Shown: piece by piece, positions 9,158 through 18,519 of the stretch
How the letters are laid out: each line of letters begins with the position of its first letter
Numbering within the stretch: position 1 is the stretch's first letter
Source of the DNA: Alteromonas stellipolaris
GTDB taxonomy: Bacteria > Pseudomonadota > Gammaproteobacteria > Enterobacterales > Alteromonadaceae
DNA length: 64,000 nucleotides
NCBI RefSeq assembly: GCF_001562115.1
Contig: NZ_CP013926.1
Coordinates: 4,278,001-4,342,000, forward strand
Reading direction: 5' to 3'
The notes under the pieces: generated by a model
Seen by the model: the letters and a program-made list of their open reading frames with translations, nothing else
Database searches by the model: none
Told to the model about the DNA's origin: nothing
Translations under genes and position numbers: made by a program

Positions 9158-10099
9158 GTGGTTACAACTTTACGCACAGCAAAGATCACAGACACTTCGT
9201 CAACAAATCCATCGTCAAACGTTTTAATTCTTGATGGGGGATTAGGCCGCGAATTAGAAAGAGTTGGGGCTCCCTTTAGGCAACCCGAATGGTCTGCTCT
9301 TTCTTTAATGAAAGCCCCTGATTTAGTAGCCCAAGTACATCAAAACTTTGTGGATGCGGGTGCAAAAATCATTACCACCAACACTTACGCGTTAGTGCCT
9401 TTTCATATAGGACAAAAACAGTTTGATGAGCAAGCATTCTTGCTTGCCGAGCGCGCGGCCGGTATTGCCAGAACTGTTGCTGAAAAGTGTGATGTGTTAG
9501 TTGCAGGTTGCATTCCTCCTGCGTTTGGCTCTTATAAACCTGAACTATTTTGTGCAGAGCAACTCTCTTCAATTTTACTACCATTGATTGAAGCACAAGC
9601 GTCCTACATCGACTTTTGGCTTGTAGAAACCGTATCTTCGGTAGAAGAAGCCATCGCGGTAACGTCTTTATTAAAACAGCACTCATCTAAACCAATTTGG
9701 CTTTCCTACTCGCTCAGTAATCGTCATGACTTTGCAACCCCTGTGACCTTGCGTTCTAGTGAGCCACTGAATGCAATACTGCCCACTCTAGATAACCTGG
9801 ATGCCGTGTTGTTTAACTGCTCGCAGCCTGAAGAGATGGAAGCTGCCATTGCGTTTACACACTCGCACAATGCCCATATTCCTATTGGCGTTTATGCTAA
9901 TAGTTTTTCAGAGCATGTTAGAAAGCATGATGCTAATGAAATGCTCTCTACGTTGCGTGAAGATGTCACCCCTGAAAAATACTTAACGTACGCACAAACT
10001 TGGGTGAACGCTGGCGCTTCAATTGTAGGCGGGTGTTGCGGTATAGGTCCTGCGCACATACAAGCATTGGCGCAGGGATTAGTTAACGCATTAGAGTAA
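9158..10099 (+). CDS. Homocysteine S-methyltransferase family protein
   Basis: Transfers a methyl group to homocysteine, probably from S-methylmethionine or a related donor (MmuM-like). The domain opens with ILDGGLGRELER; zinc ligands are the Cys of FNCSQPEE and the paired Cys of GGCCGIGPAHI near the C-terminus. Open frame extends upstream into the MITE-like repeat to 9101, but a GTG at 9158 preceded by AGGGG is the likely start, giving 313 aa, normal for the family. A betaine or other donor cannot be excluded. Confidence 0.85.
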   Translation: MVTTLRTAKITDTSSTNPSSNVLILDGGLGRELERVGAPFRQPEWSALSLMKAPDLVAQVHQNFVDAGAKIITTNTYALVPFHIGQKQFDEQAFLLAERAAGIARTVAEKCDVLVAGCIPPAFGSYKPELFCAEQLSSILLPLIEAQASYIDFWLVETVSSVEEAIAVTSLLKQHSSKPIWLSYSLSNRHDFATPVTLRSSEPLNAILPTLDNLDAVLFNCSQPEEMEAAIAFTHSHNAHIPIGVYANSFSEHVRKHDANEMLSTLREDVTPEKYLTYAQTWVNAGASIVGGCCGIGPAHIQALAQGLVNALE

Positions 10100-10118
10100 C
10101 GTGTTATCGGGTGACGTA

Positions 10119-10778
10119 TTATCGAGTAACCACGTTTTTAGCGCCTTTTATTAACGCTTCTTTATCGATTTTATTCGGTACTTCAACACCACGGCGCGCC
10201 GCAGGGCGTGCCTCGATACTGTTTTTCCAGCGAGTTAAGTTATCTAGCCCTTCAATACTTACGCCCGACCATTCATAGGTACGCACCCAGCACCAGTTCG
10301 CCATGTCGGCAATGCTGTAATCACCGGCTAAATATTCGTTGTCTTCTAATCGCCCATCTAGCACCGTAAACAATCGGCGTACTTCATTTTGATAACGGTC
10401 GATAGCAATGGGGATCTTTTCTTCTAAATAGCGATGGAACACATTCGCCTGCCCCATCATTGGCCCAATACCCCCCATTTGAAACATAACCCATTGCATC
10501 ACTTGGCTTCTGCCTTTGGCGTCTGCGGGTAAAAACTTACCTGTCTTTTCAGCTAAATAAAGCATGATGGCGCCAGATTCGAAAACCACATGGTCGCCTT
10601 CGCTTTTGTCCACAATAACGGGAATTCTGCCATTTGGGTTCATGGCGAGGAACTCAGTAGTTTTTTGCTCGCCTTTCATTAAGTTTACTGCGTGCACGGT
10701 ATAGTCGAGTTCCATTTCTTCTAATGCTACTGACGCTTTCCAACCATTGGGTGTTGCTGCGCTGTATAAATCTATCAT
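10119..10778 (-). CDS. Glutathione S-transferase family protein (YfcG/Ure2p-like)
   Basis: Thioredoxin-fold N-terminal domain with [13 protein letters not shown] near residues 9-21, where the Thr-Asn pair replaces a catalytic Tyr/Ser as in YfcG-type disulfide-bond oxidoreductases. NPNGRIPVI supplies the cis-Pro, and [11 protein letters not shown] contacts glutathione. The helical C-terminal domain has the usual SIADM N-capping box. Length is 219 aa. Its ATG overlaps the stop of the upstream GST gene (TAATG), so the two are translationally coupled. Confidence 0.85.
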   Translation of the reverse strand: MIDLYSAATPNGWKASVALEEMELDYTVHAVNLMKGEQKTTEFLAMNPNGRIPVIVDKSEGDHVVFESGAIMLYLAEKTGKFLPADAKGRSQVMQWVMFQMGGIGPMMGQANVFHRYLEEKIPIAIDRYQNEVRRLFTVLDGRLEDNEYLAGDYSIADMANWCWVRTYEWSGVSIEGLDNLTRWKNSIEARPAARRGVEVPNKIDKEALIKGAKNVVTR

Positions 10779-11395
10779 TAGGCTTTTGCACTCGCTCTGC
10801 TACTAACGTTGTCATACCAACGCTGAAGGTTGGTTTGTTCGTCTTTAATTCGAATATCCACCACCCGTGCAAAATCAATGGCACACAGCGCAGTAATATC
10901 CGCAATAGAGAAGGTATCTCCCGCTATAAACTCGTGTAATTCGAGTCGGCGTTCGAGGATATTAAAATACTTTGATGCATTGATACCGGCTTCTTTACCG
11001 TATTCCGGCACAGGTACCATTCTGTCTTTAAAGTACCCTGTGGTGTGTTGAAAACACATGCCTACTTGTAACATTAGCGCCATTTCTACTTGCCGCTGCC
11101 ACATAGCGATGGTGGCTTTTTCAATAGGCGTAGAGCCTAATAACGAAGGCTCAGGATGAATGGCTTCAAAATACGTGCAAATGGCGTCAGTTTCAGCAAT
11201 ACAGGTACCGTCATCCAATTCTAAAATAGGAATCTTACCTAGTGGGTTTTTAGCGCGCATTTCTGCGCTTAAATTTTCACCCTTTTGAATATCTACTTGT
11301 ACATACTCTATTTGTGATTTATCAATCCCTTTCTCAGCAAGGAACATGCGAACACGGCGAGGATTAGGCGCAGTTTTGGTCTCGTAAATTTTCAT
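10778..11395 (-). CDS. Glutathione S-transferase family protein
   Basis: N-terminal thioredoxin-fold domain with [15 protein letters not shown], the NPLGKIPIL cis-Pro loop and [11 protein letters not shown] glutathione-binding segment; C-terminal all-helical domain with the FSIADITAL capping box. Length is 205 aa. ATG 11395 is preferred over the in-frame TTG at 11401. No strong ribosome site is visible for it. It is upstream of, and coupled to, the second GST gene. Substrate is unknown. Confidence 0.83.
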   Translation of the reverse strand: MKIYETKTAPNPRRVRMFLAEKGIDKSQIEYVQVDIQKGENLSAEMRAKNPLGKIPILELDDGTCIAETDAICTYFEAIHPEPSLLGSTPIEKATIAMWQRQVEMALMLQVGMCFQHTTGYFKDRMVPVPEYGKEAGINASKYFNILERRLELHEFIAGDTFSIADITALCAIDFARVVDIRIKDEQTNLQRWYDNVSSRASAKA

Positions 11396-11508
11396 AGCCA
11401 ATATCGTATCGTTAGAATGTTAACAGTCAGACTAGTGCTGCTTGCCCATGGGTTCAAATCATATTCGGTTGGGGTATAACTATTAAAAGGTTGAATGGTT
11501 ATACCTGT

Positions 11509-12519
11509 TCACAGATTTACATCTACAATCACTCTCAGGCGCTTTTGTTCGGTATTCGAAAAGTGGGTTTGTTTGTAAGTTGCTAAGGCGTCTTGCTGTG
11601 CTTGCGCTTTCATTGCACTAGCGCTCACGTATTCTTGATAGTCTCGGTAGGCATCAACTCGTTGTTGCCATAGTGCTTGCGTCTCCCATAATGCAGAGAA
11701 TCGCTCAGCTACCTGATGGCCAAATTCAGCGGCAATAGCGTGGTAACGAGACTCTGAATCTGCATGTTTTTGCTTAATTTGGTTAATTTTTTCCATGTCT
11801 AAGGTAGGTTCAAACGCCGCTTTTTCCTGCCCACCTAGTGCATTTAATTGATCAAATATCTCATTGCGTTTTTGCTCCCTTGAGAGGTCGCGATCTTGAG
11901 CAATAGCAAGACGAGCAAGTGCTCTTGCGTCAATCGCCGCATCAAGTGAAAACAAGTATTCATACTCTTGTTGGGAAAAGTAACTAAGACGCAACGTGTC
12001 TCTCATTGCTAGTTTTTGTTCAACTTCACTTAACGAAATACCTGCATACGTGACATCGGTAACGGTGTTCTCGATTGGTACTGTGAGCACTTTCTCGATT
12101 TCGGTATCAGTATCTGCCAATGCCACTTTATATACTACGTATCGAGTGAATACATCAGCAGCGTACGTAGCCGATCTTGGCTCATACATATTAGTAGCAT
12201 TCACAGTAAACAGAGCCTTAACCTCATCTTCTGAAGCGCCTTCATTGGCAAAAATAAAGCGATCGAAACTGTCTTTTACGCCAAAATATAAGGTAAATAC
12301 TGGTAGAGCTGACGCGTGGGAATTTACCTTTTTTACTGGCTGAATTGCCTTTTTAATTTCAGTTGCAGTCGCATCTTTGCTGGTTATTGCCGCTGCGGTA
12401 GCTTGAGGTTTTCCAAGGTGCTCACCATCAGAAGTATCACTATTTCCGCTTATTGAGATGCTAATTACGAGCACAAGAAAGAGGGCAGCGCCCCCTCCTA
12501 TGAACAACCACCGGTGCAT
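11509..12519 (-). CDS. lifO: Lipase-specific foldase (lipase chaperone)
   Basis: Membrane-anchored periplasmic steric chaperone that folds the lipase encoded just upstream. One N-terminal membrane helix (about residues 4-24), a Ser/Thr/Ala-rich linker, then the foldase mini-domains: FGVKDSFDRFIFANEG at about 77-92 corresponds to the conserved RxxFD(Y/F) motif, and helical repeats including FDQLNALGGQEK follow. Length is 336 aa, normal. The start overlaps the lipase stop (TAATG), matching obligate co-expression. Confidence 0.88.
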   Translation of the reverse strand: MHRWLFIGGGAALFLVLVISISISGNSDTSDGEHLGKPQATAAAITSKDATATEIKKAIQPVKKVNSHASALPVFTLYFGVKDSFDRFIFANEGASEDEVKALFTVNATNMYEPRSATYAADVFTRYVVYKVALADTDTEIEKVLTVPIENTVTDVTYAGISLSEVEQKLAMRDTLRLSYFSQQEYEYLFSLDAAIDARALARLAIAQDRDLSREQKRNEIFDQLNALGGQEKAAFEPTLDMEKINQIKQKHADSESRYHAIAAEFGHQVAERFSALWETQALWQQRVDAYRDYQEYVSASAMKAQAQQDALATYKQTHFSNTEQKRLRVIVDVNL

Positions 12520-13460
12520 TATAAGCCCAGATTTTTCAAACGGTTTGCTTGGTCAACAAACACATCTACCGGATTGGTTTCAAACCAATGGGTAATACCA
12601 AAGCTTTGATTAACTTCATCGAGGTGATTCATCTTGTAGTTATCTTTAAGTACTTTACCTAAATGCGAACTACACGAAGACACTAACCCATCATTGGTTT
12701 CACCAAATGCCAAGCCTGTAATGGCAAGAAAAGGGTCGACCACGTCCAGCGCATTTGTGTAAGTTCTACCACCGCTCCAGGAGTAGTAGTACACGCCATT
12801 CTCGCCTAATTTTTTACCGTCATTTCGACAGTAGGCCGAGGGCATGCCTTCGGGGTAGCGAGCGTTAAACGCAATTGAACCAGCGGTTGATAGCGAGGTT
12901 AACGCAGCTACAGAATCTGTGGGTTTATCTCGGGGATCTGAGCCCGATGCTAGTTCGATAAGATTAGCAAAAGCGTCGGTGATCAAACCCACTGTACCTT
13001 CTTGCACAGACCCTTCAGTAAGACCACTTTTTAATACATCTGCCACAGCGCTCCCCCAGTTAACTCCGGCTACGGAGGTAACCGAAGCCACTTTACTGGG
13101 CGCTACACTTGCGGCATACCTTGCCGTAGGTCCGCCATGGCTATGGCCAATAAGGTTAACTTTTTCGGCACCAGAAAGTGCTAGTACCTCATCAATATAG
13201 TTAAGTAACTGCTCTCCCCTCACTTCGGTAGAATTAGAAGGAGACACTTCTGCGATATAAACCACCGCGCCGTTTCGAGATAGTTTTTGAGGCACTTTGT
13301 AAAAGTAATCTACAAACAAAATGTCATCAAAACCGAAGAGACCGTGAACCAGTACAATTGGGTATTGTGTTTTAGCGTAATTACCCGCCCAAGATTGAGA
13401 AGGTAATACTGCGGCAAGCAAAAACAGCATGAGTGTTGTTATTTTCGTTCTTAGTTTCAT
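12519..13460 (-). CDS. lip: Secreted triacylglycerol lipase, Pseudomonas family I type
   Basis: Hydrolyses long-chain triglycerides outside the cell after periplasmic folding and type II secretion. Signal peptide at residues 1-25 (LFLLAAVLPSQSWA). YPIVLVHGLFGFD is the oxyanion-hole strand, GHSHGG at about 106-111 holds the nucleophile Ser, and the late segment with DGLVSSCSSHLG and MNHLDEVNQSFG carries the Cys, calcium-site and catalytic His features of Pseudomonas LipA. Length is 313 aa. A GGAAC lies 5 nt before the start. It forms a two-gene operon with its foldase. Confidence 0.92.
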   Translation of the reverse strand: MKLRTKITTLMLFLLAAVLPSQSWAGNYAKTQYPIVLVHGLFGFDDILFVDYFYKVPQKLSRNGAVVYIAEVSPSNSTEVRGEQLLNYIDEVLALSGAEKVNLIGHSHGGPTARYAASVAPSKVASVTSVAGVNWGSAVADVLKSGLTEGSVQEGTVGLITDAFANLIELASGSDPRDKPTDSVAALTSLSTAGSIAFNARYPEGMPSAYCRNDGKKLGENGVYYYSWSGGRTYTNALDVVDPFLAITGLAFGETNDGLVSSCSSHLGKVLKDNYKMNHLDEVNQSFGITHWFETNPVDVFVDQANRLKNLGL

Positions 13461-13849
13461 TGCATGTTCCTTGAGTGATAGACATTAGTGGTCTGAGGCC
13501 AGACCTGTGTTATTTTTATGTTAATTTAATGTGAATAACAAGGAGGAGAGCAGAAGTTTGTTGATAGACTTACGGTAAGGTTCCAGTAGTTAGAACGGTT
13601 TTCGCGAAAAATAAAATGTAAAACACTTTAGATTCAGCCGACTAGGTTGTTCTGAGAGTATACTCAACCATACCATTCAGAGTGGAAATAAAGAGAATAT
13701 CGAACACTTATAATATCGATTATTGTCCACTGTCGTTCAGGAACATGAGTAAGCGGGAATGAACGGGAATGTGAGTTTAACAAAAGCGAACCGTCAGTAT
13801 CGGCAACACTTAAAATAATCCTGAAAGGGGGACGTGCCTACCAACAGCT
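13461..13849. other. Intergenic region upstream of lipase
   Basis: No gene is supported in this 389-bp stretch. It should hold the lipase promoter. The only ordered element I see is the inverted repeat GGTCTG-AGGC-CAGACC at 13490-13505. The remainder is AT-rich with scattered short repeats of GGGAATG. Confidence 0.6.
13490..13505. promoter_or_regulatory. Inverted repeat upstream of lipase, candidate operator
   Basis: GGTCTG and CAGACC flank AGGC, 30-45 bp before the lipase start. It could be a regulator site or a small 5' leader hairpin. It only loosely recalls fatty-acid regulator sites and I do not assign it. Confidence 0.35.
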
Positions 13850-14662
13850 TTATAGTGAACGATGGTAAACCTGAAGATAATTCACACTCGGATTGGGTGT
13901 AAGCTTCCATACTTTGGTGAATGGATTTAATGCCATTCCGGTCTCGTGCTTAAGCGTAAACCCTTCACCTACCCATTGATTTAGCTCAGTGGGTTTAACG
14001 AACTTTTTCCAATCGTGAGTACCAACGGGTAAATACCGCATTACATATTCAGCGCCGACAATCGCGATGATAAAACTTTTGATGGTTCTATTTAATGTCG
14101 CAAGCACCAATAAGCCGCCTGGCTTCACTAAGCTTGCACACTCCTTTATTAACTGCACTTGATCAGGTACGTGCTCAACAACTTCTGCATTAATGACTAT
14201 GTCAAATTGGCGGCCTTGGCTTACTAGGTCAGATGAAAGGCCGTGTATGTAGTCAACCTCCACATTGCTTTTCTTGGCATGCCGCTTCGCCACTTCGATA
14301 CTCATGGCGCTTGCATCTATGCCAGTCACATCTGCCCCCTTTAACGCAAGCGGCTCACTAATAAGCCCACCACCACAACCAATATCTACAATTGAGAGCC
14401 CCGTAAAAGGCTTGGTTTTATGAGTGGCATTCGTCAGGGAATTTGCCGTAGGCGCATTTTGAGGAGAGCTCTGGGCTTGCTCACTTTTCAAAAAGTGACT
14501 GATTATTTGAGACTCAATCACAGATAACCGTGCACGATTAAAATCTAACGCGGTTTTATAATTACCATTGGGATCCCACCAGCTTTCTGCTAGCGCATCA
14601 AAGCGGTCAATTTCCTGCTGAGAAAAATTAATGGGCGCTGACTTTTGGCTTTTATCTAACAT
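13850..14662 (-). CDS. ubiG: UbiG-type ubiquinone O-methyltransferase
   Basis: SAM-dependent methyltransferase for the O-methylation steps of ubiquinone synthesis. Characteristic pieces are INFSQQEIDRFDALAESWWDP at the start (only the family positions matter), motif I VDIGCGGGLISEPLA, NAEVVEHV, LNRTIKSF, and GTHDWKKFVKP. A low-complexity insert of about 25 residues lies between the N-terminal helices and motif I. The GTHDWKKF block is closer to alphaproteobacterial UbiG as I recall it, so this may be a second or transferred copy. Length is 270 aa, slightly above the usual 235-250. It stands alone, not beside gyrA. Confidence 0.82.
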   Translation of the reverse strand: MLDKSQKSAPINFSQQEIDRFDALAESWWDPNGNYKTALDFNRARLSVIESQIISHFLKSEQAQSSPQNAPTANSLTNATHKTKPFTGLSIVDIGCGGGLISEPLALKGADVTGIDASAMSIEVAKRHAKKSNVEVDYIHGLSSDLVSQGRQFDIVINAEVVEHVPDQVQLIKECASLVKPGGLLVLATLNRTIKSFIIAIVGAEYVMRYLPVGTHDWKKFVKPTELNQWVGEGFTLKHETGMALNPFTKVWKLTPNPSVNYLQVYHRSL

Positions 14663-14830
14663 GCACTAACACCAGTTTAGAAAATGGGTAATTCATTCAA
14701 ATCTATCTACGCTAGGTTCCCGTAATTAAAACACCTAGGATATTGTGCAGCCAACGGCTAGCAGATGCCTGAGTTTTATGAGAAATAGGTATACAATCAA
14801 TGCTTATACGCGCAAAAAGAGGTATTCGTT

Positions 14831-15190
14831 TTGGCCAATGCTAAAAATGTCTATGGAAGACCATTACAACTGTGTTGTGGTAACACAGGTTTCACGAGAG
14901 AAGGCTTTTGCTATGTGCCCGATGCAGATGTGGGCAACCACAGTGTTTGTGCAGTAGTCTCCGATGAGTTTCTACAATTCTCCTTACGCCAAGGTAATGA
15001 CTTAATCACGCCCTGGCCCAGTATGGATTTTGCAGGCTTACTTGCCGGCGATAGATGGTGCTTGTGCGCCGCCAGATGGTTACAGGCTTACGAAGCGGGT
15101 GTTGCACCCAAAGTGCGATTAGAAGCAACCCACGAACGAGCCCTTGATATTATTCCCTTGGCTACCCTTGAAGCTTTTGCGGCAGATTAA
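14831..15190 (+). CDS. DUF2237 family protein
   Basis: Small 119 aa protein of unknown function. Recognised by the conserved opening NVYGRPLQLCCGNTGFTREGFC, of which the Cys pair and the TGF-R-GFC are the family signature, and by DRWCLCAARW in the second half (conserved GDRWCLCA-RW). It starts with TTG at 14831, with AGAGG 8 nt upstream; no ATG is available in frame. The four conserved Cys could bind metal, but no function is established. A terminator follows directly. Confidence 0.82.
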   Translation: MANAKNVYGRPLQLCCGNTGFTREGFCYVPDADVGNHSVCAVVSDEFLQFSLRQGNDLITPWPSMDFAGLLAGDRWCLCAARWLQAYEAGVAPKVRLEATHERALDIIPLATLEAFAAD

Positions 15191-15192
15191 AA

Positions 15193-15226
15193 AAAGCGGG
15201 TGACTTCTGTTAGAAGCACCCGCTTT
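15193..15226. terminator. Intrinsic terminator
   Basis: AAAGCGGGTG and its complement form a 10-bp stem extended by an inner CTTC/GAAG stem. It follows the DUF2237 stop by 2 nt and precedes the convergent aldehyde dehydrogenase end, so it may act in both directions. Confidence 0.85.
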
Positions 15227-15307
15227 ATTGTGGTTGATTATGTCTTGTTTGGCTTTTAAGGTTTTATTATCGTTGCCACCTTATAAGCGTGTCAGCTGCT
15301 CTAATTC

Positions 15308-16738
15308 CTAAGGCGTTCGAATAACCATAAGCCGTGTTTCTGTCATGTCTTCTATGGCATAACGAATACCTTCACGGCCAAGCCCTGAGTCTTTTACACC
15401 GCCATAAGGCATATTATCTACACGCCAGCTAGGTACATCACCTATGACTACTCCGCCCACTTCAAGCACATTCCATGCTTTATGTGCTTTGTAGATATCA
15501 CGGGTAAAAATGCCCGCCTGTAGCCCATAACGACTGTTGTTTACTTCATCTAAGGCACTATCGTAATCATCGAACGGCTGCAAAACAGATAGCGGCCCAA
15601 AGGCCTCTTCAGCACTTGCGTCGCAGTCTTTTGGTACGTTTTCCATCACAGTAGCCTGCAACATGGCACCATCTCTTTCACCGCCGCATAGCACGCTAGC
15701 GCCAGCTTCTTTAGCGTCTTTAATCCAGCCTTCTAACCGCTTAGCCTCGCCCTCAGAAATCATGGGGCCAATGAAAGTATCTTCATCACTTGGGTCGCCA
15801 GACACCAAAGCCTTGACCCGTTCTACATAGCGAGATTTAAAATCATCGTAAATGGAAGAATGCACTAATAAGCGTTGCACTGAAATACAGCTTTGGCCCG
15901 ACTGATAATATGCGCCAACAATAATACGGTCGATGGCATCACTAATATCTGCATCTTCATCCACCACACAAGCAGCATTGCCGCCAAGCTCTAATACCAC
16001 AGGCTTTTTGCCCGCTTTAGCTTTTAGCGCCCAGCCCACATCAGGTGAACCGGTAAAGCTAAGCAGCTTTAATCGCTCGTCGGTAGTAAATAAATCAGCG
16101 CCGTCTCGGCTACAAGGAAGAATGGAAAATGCGCCTTTGGGCATTAATTCGCATTCCGCTAACACTTCGCCAATAATCAACGCACCAATAGGCGTGCGAG
16201 AAGCAGGTTTAAGCACAAACGTGCAACCAGCGGCGATGGCTGGAGCTACTTTGTGCGCAGCTAGGTTTAACGGAAAGTTAAACGGAGAGATAAACGAACA
16301 AGGGCCAATAGGCACTTTTTTCGTCATGCCCTGATAGCCTTTGGCACGGGCAGAAATTTCTAAGTTAACCACTTCACCATTAATTCTTACCGATTCTTCA
16401 GCCGCAATTTTAAATGTATCGATTAACCGGGCTACTTCGCCTTTGGCATCTTTAATGGGCTTACCCGCTTCAATACAAAGGGCTTTACCTAGCTCTTCCT
16501 CGCGTTCAGTAAAGCGCTTAACGCAATACTCTAGAATCGCTTGGCGCTCGTAAGGTGCCAGCGCTGTCATTGCAGGCTGTGCTTTCTCGGCAGCGGCTAT
16601 GGCTTTATCAATAACTCCAGCGTCGGCTAGCGCCACTTTTGTAGCCACTTCGCCTGTGTATTTATTGGTTACGTCTAAATCGGTATTAGCAAAACAAGGT
16701 TCGCTTGCAAGGTAATAGGGATAGCTGTCTTTTAACAT
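15308..16738 (-). CDS. NAD(P)-dependent aldehyde dehydrogenase
   Basis: Oxidises an aldehyde to an acid. Catalytic residues are Glu in LELGGNA and Cys in GQSCISVQR; FNFPLN and SFTGS frame the cofactor site. The 476 aa length and FIGPMISE/MPYGGVKDSGLGREG ending resemble the lactaldehyde/phosphonoacetaldehyde/GapN-like branch, so the aldehyde is not certain. ATG 16738 with AAGGAG 5 nt upstream is preferred over GTG 16744. It lies 9 nt downstream of an acetolactate-synthase-like gene and is clearly co-transcribed with it. Confidence 0.88.
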   Translation of the reverse strand: MLKDSYPYYLASEPCFANTDLDVTNKYTGEVATKVALADAGVIDKAIAAAEKAQPAMTALAPYERQAILEYCVKRFTEREEELGKALCIEAGKPIKDAKGEVARLIDTFKIAAEESVRINGEVVNLEISARAKGYQGMTKKVPIGPCSFISPFNFPLNLAAHKVAPAIAAGCTFVLKPASRTPIGALIIGEVLAECELMPKGAFSILPCSRDGADLFTTDERLKLLSFTGSPDVGWALKAKAGKKPVVLELGGNAACVVDEDADISDAIDRIIVGAYYQSGQSCISVQRLLVHSSIYDDFKSRYVERVKALVSGDPSDEDTFIGPMISEGEAKRLEGWIKDAKEAGASVLCGGERDGAMLQATVMENVPKDCDASAEEAFGPLSVLQPFDDYDSALDEVNNSRYGLQAGIFTRDIYKAHKAWNVLEVGGVVIGDVPSWRVDNMPYGGVKDSGLGREGIRYAIEDMTETRLMVIRTP

Positions 16739-16747
16739 GATCACTCC

Positions 16748-18388
16748 TTATAATTTCGCGCTTAATTCGGCAATCGTATGGTTCAGCGTTTTGTCATTCA
16801 TGCTGTAGTCAACCGGGCAATCAATCACATGCACACCCGGTGTGTTTAAACAGCTTTCCACCATAGGAATTAGCAACTCGGTACTGTCTACGCGCCAGCC
16901 GTGGGCACCGTAGCTTTTTGCGTATTTCACAAAATCCGGATTACCGTAGTCCAAGCCGAACTCATCAAACTGCATATTGGCTTGTTTCCACTTAATCATT
17001 CCGTACGCATCATCCCGCAGTATGATCACAATAAGGTCGAGTTTAAGACGAACCGCTGTTTCTATTTCTTGGCTGTTCATCATGAAGCCGCCATCGCCAC
17101 ACACGCTCATAACAGGCACATCAGGCTTCACTAACTTTGCGGCTATCGCCGAAGGTAATCCTGCGCCCATTGATGCTAACGCATTGTCTAACAACAAGGT
17201 GTTGGGGTGATAGGCGGGGTAATTACGAGCAAACCAAATTTTGTATACCCCATTATCTAAGGTCACTATGCCATCATCTGGCATGACCTTCCTGATGTCA
17301 CGCACAAAGCGCTCAGGCAGAATGGGGAATCGATTATCGTTTTCTGCTTCCGCCCTATGTTTTTCATAGGCATCGTGTACATCCTTATAAAAATCAAGCT
17401 TCCAGTCAGTTTGAGGCGTAATCCCCTCTTTTATTTGCCAAACACTATTCGCAATATCCCCTACCACCTCAAGCTGTGGAAAATACACTGGGTCGACAGC
17501 GGCTGACTCAAAGTTCATATGAATGACTTTTTTACCATTGTCATGCATGAAGAAAGGCGGCTTCTCTACGACATCGTGCCCAACATTAATTATAAGGTCG
17601 GCCCTTTCTATCGCTCTATGGACAAAGTCGTTATCTGATAATGCAGTATTGCCTGCAAACCTAGGATCGCTTTCGTTTAGCACCCCTTTACCCATCTGTG
17701 TAGTCACAAAGGGGATACAGGTTTTATCAACGAACTCACGCAGCATTTTTGCGGTCAGCTTCCTGTTTGCCCCCGCTCCGATTAATAACAAGGGTGATGT
17801 AGCTTCTTCAATCATTGAAATGGCTGATGAAATGGCTTTGTATTCAGCAATAGGTCGCCTTGACGTACTAGGCGTTAATAAGGGGACTGAGGTGTGCTCA
17901 TCGGCAATATCTTCAGGAAGTTCTATATGGACGGCACCGGGCCGTTCTTCAGAGGCTAATCTAAATGCTTCGCGCACTACAGAGGGAATACGGTCGCCGC
18001 TCACCACTTGCGTGGTAAATTTAGTAATGGGACGCATCATATCGACAATATCGATAACCTGAAACCGGCCCTGTTTACTGGTTTTAATGGGCTTTTGCCC
18101 TGTGACCATTAACATGGGCATCGCGCCAAGCTGTGCATACGCGGCAGGAGTAACAAGGTTGGTCGCACCTGGACCAAGGGTAGATAAGCACACCCCCACT
18201 TTACCGGTTAATCTACCGTAAGTTGCAGCCATAAAGCCCGCGCCTTGTTCATGGCGGGTAAGTACGAGTTTAATTGAGGAGGTTCTTAACGACTCAAGCA
18301 AGTCGAGGTTTTCTTCGCCAGGTATGCCAAAGATGTATTCTACACCTTCAGCTTCCAACGCTTTTACGAAAAGGTCAGACGCTTTCAT
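16748..18388 (-). CDS. Thiamine-diphosphate enzyme annotated as acetolactate synthase large-subunit type
   Basis: TPP-dependent enzyme of the acetohydroxyacid synthase group. The cofactor-activating Glu lies in RHEQGAGFMA near residue 47, and the TPP/Mg motif is GDGGFMMNSQE at about 432-442, with AYGMIKWKQ after it. Length is 546 aa. No regulatory small subunit (ilvH/ilvN) is adjacent, so it is not the ordinary branched-chain enzyme pair. The coupled aldehyde dehydrogenase suggests a catabolic or detoxifying role on a 2-oxo acid or its aldehyde product. AGGA lies 3-4 nt before the ATG. Confidence 0.8.
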   Translation of the reverse strand: MKASDLFVKALEAEGVEYIFGIPGEENLDLLESLRTSSIKLVLTRHEQGAGFMAATYGRLTGKVGVCLSTLGPGATNLVTPAAYAQLGAMPMLMVTGQKPIKTSKQGRFQVIDIVDMMRPITKFTTQVVSGDRIPSVVREAFRLASEERPGAVHIELPEDIADEHTSVPLLTPSTSRRPIAEYKAISSAISMIEEATSPLLLIGAGANRKLTAKMLREFVDKTCIPFVTTQMGKGVLNESDPRFAGNTALSDNDFVHRAIERADLIINVGHDVVEKPPFFMHDNGKKVIHMNFESAAVDPVYFPQLEVVGDIANSVWQIKEGITPQTDWKLDFYKDVHDAYEKHRAEAENDNRFPILPERFVRDIRKVMPDDGIVTLDNGVYKIWFARNYPAYHPNTLLLDNALASMGAGLPSAIAAKLVKPDVPVMSVCGDGGFMMNSQEIETAVRLKLDLIVIILRDDAYGMIKWKQANMQFDEFGLDYGNPDFVKYAKSYGAHGWRVDSTELLIPMVESCLNTPGVHVIDCPVDYSMNDKTLNHTIAELSAKL

Positions 18389-18519
18389 TAATCCTACGCT
18401 CCATTTTACGTTGGTATTTACGCGGCAAACGCGTATTAGTAAAGGTTGCTACGCAAAGAGTATAGATTACGATTAATGTGGTTTTGTGAAACTACCAAAC
18501 AACACCTAAATGTGAACGC

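Noticed and set aside
17523..18062. 179-codon open frame antisense to the TPP enzyme gene
   Set aside because: Lies wholly inside a well-supported gene in the opposite strand, with no recognisable domain or ribosome site.
18420..18434. ACGCG-GCAAA-CGCGT inverted repeat before the TPP enzyme gene
   Set aside because: Arms are only 5 bp and there is no supporting context.
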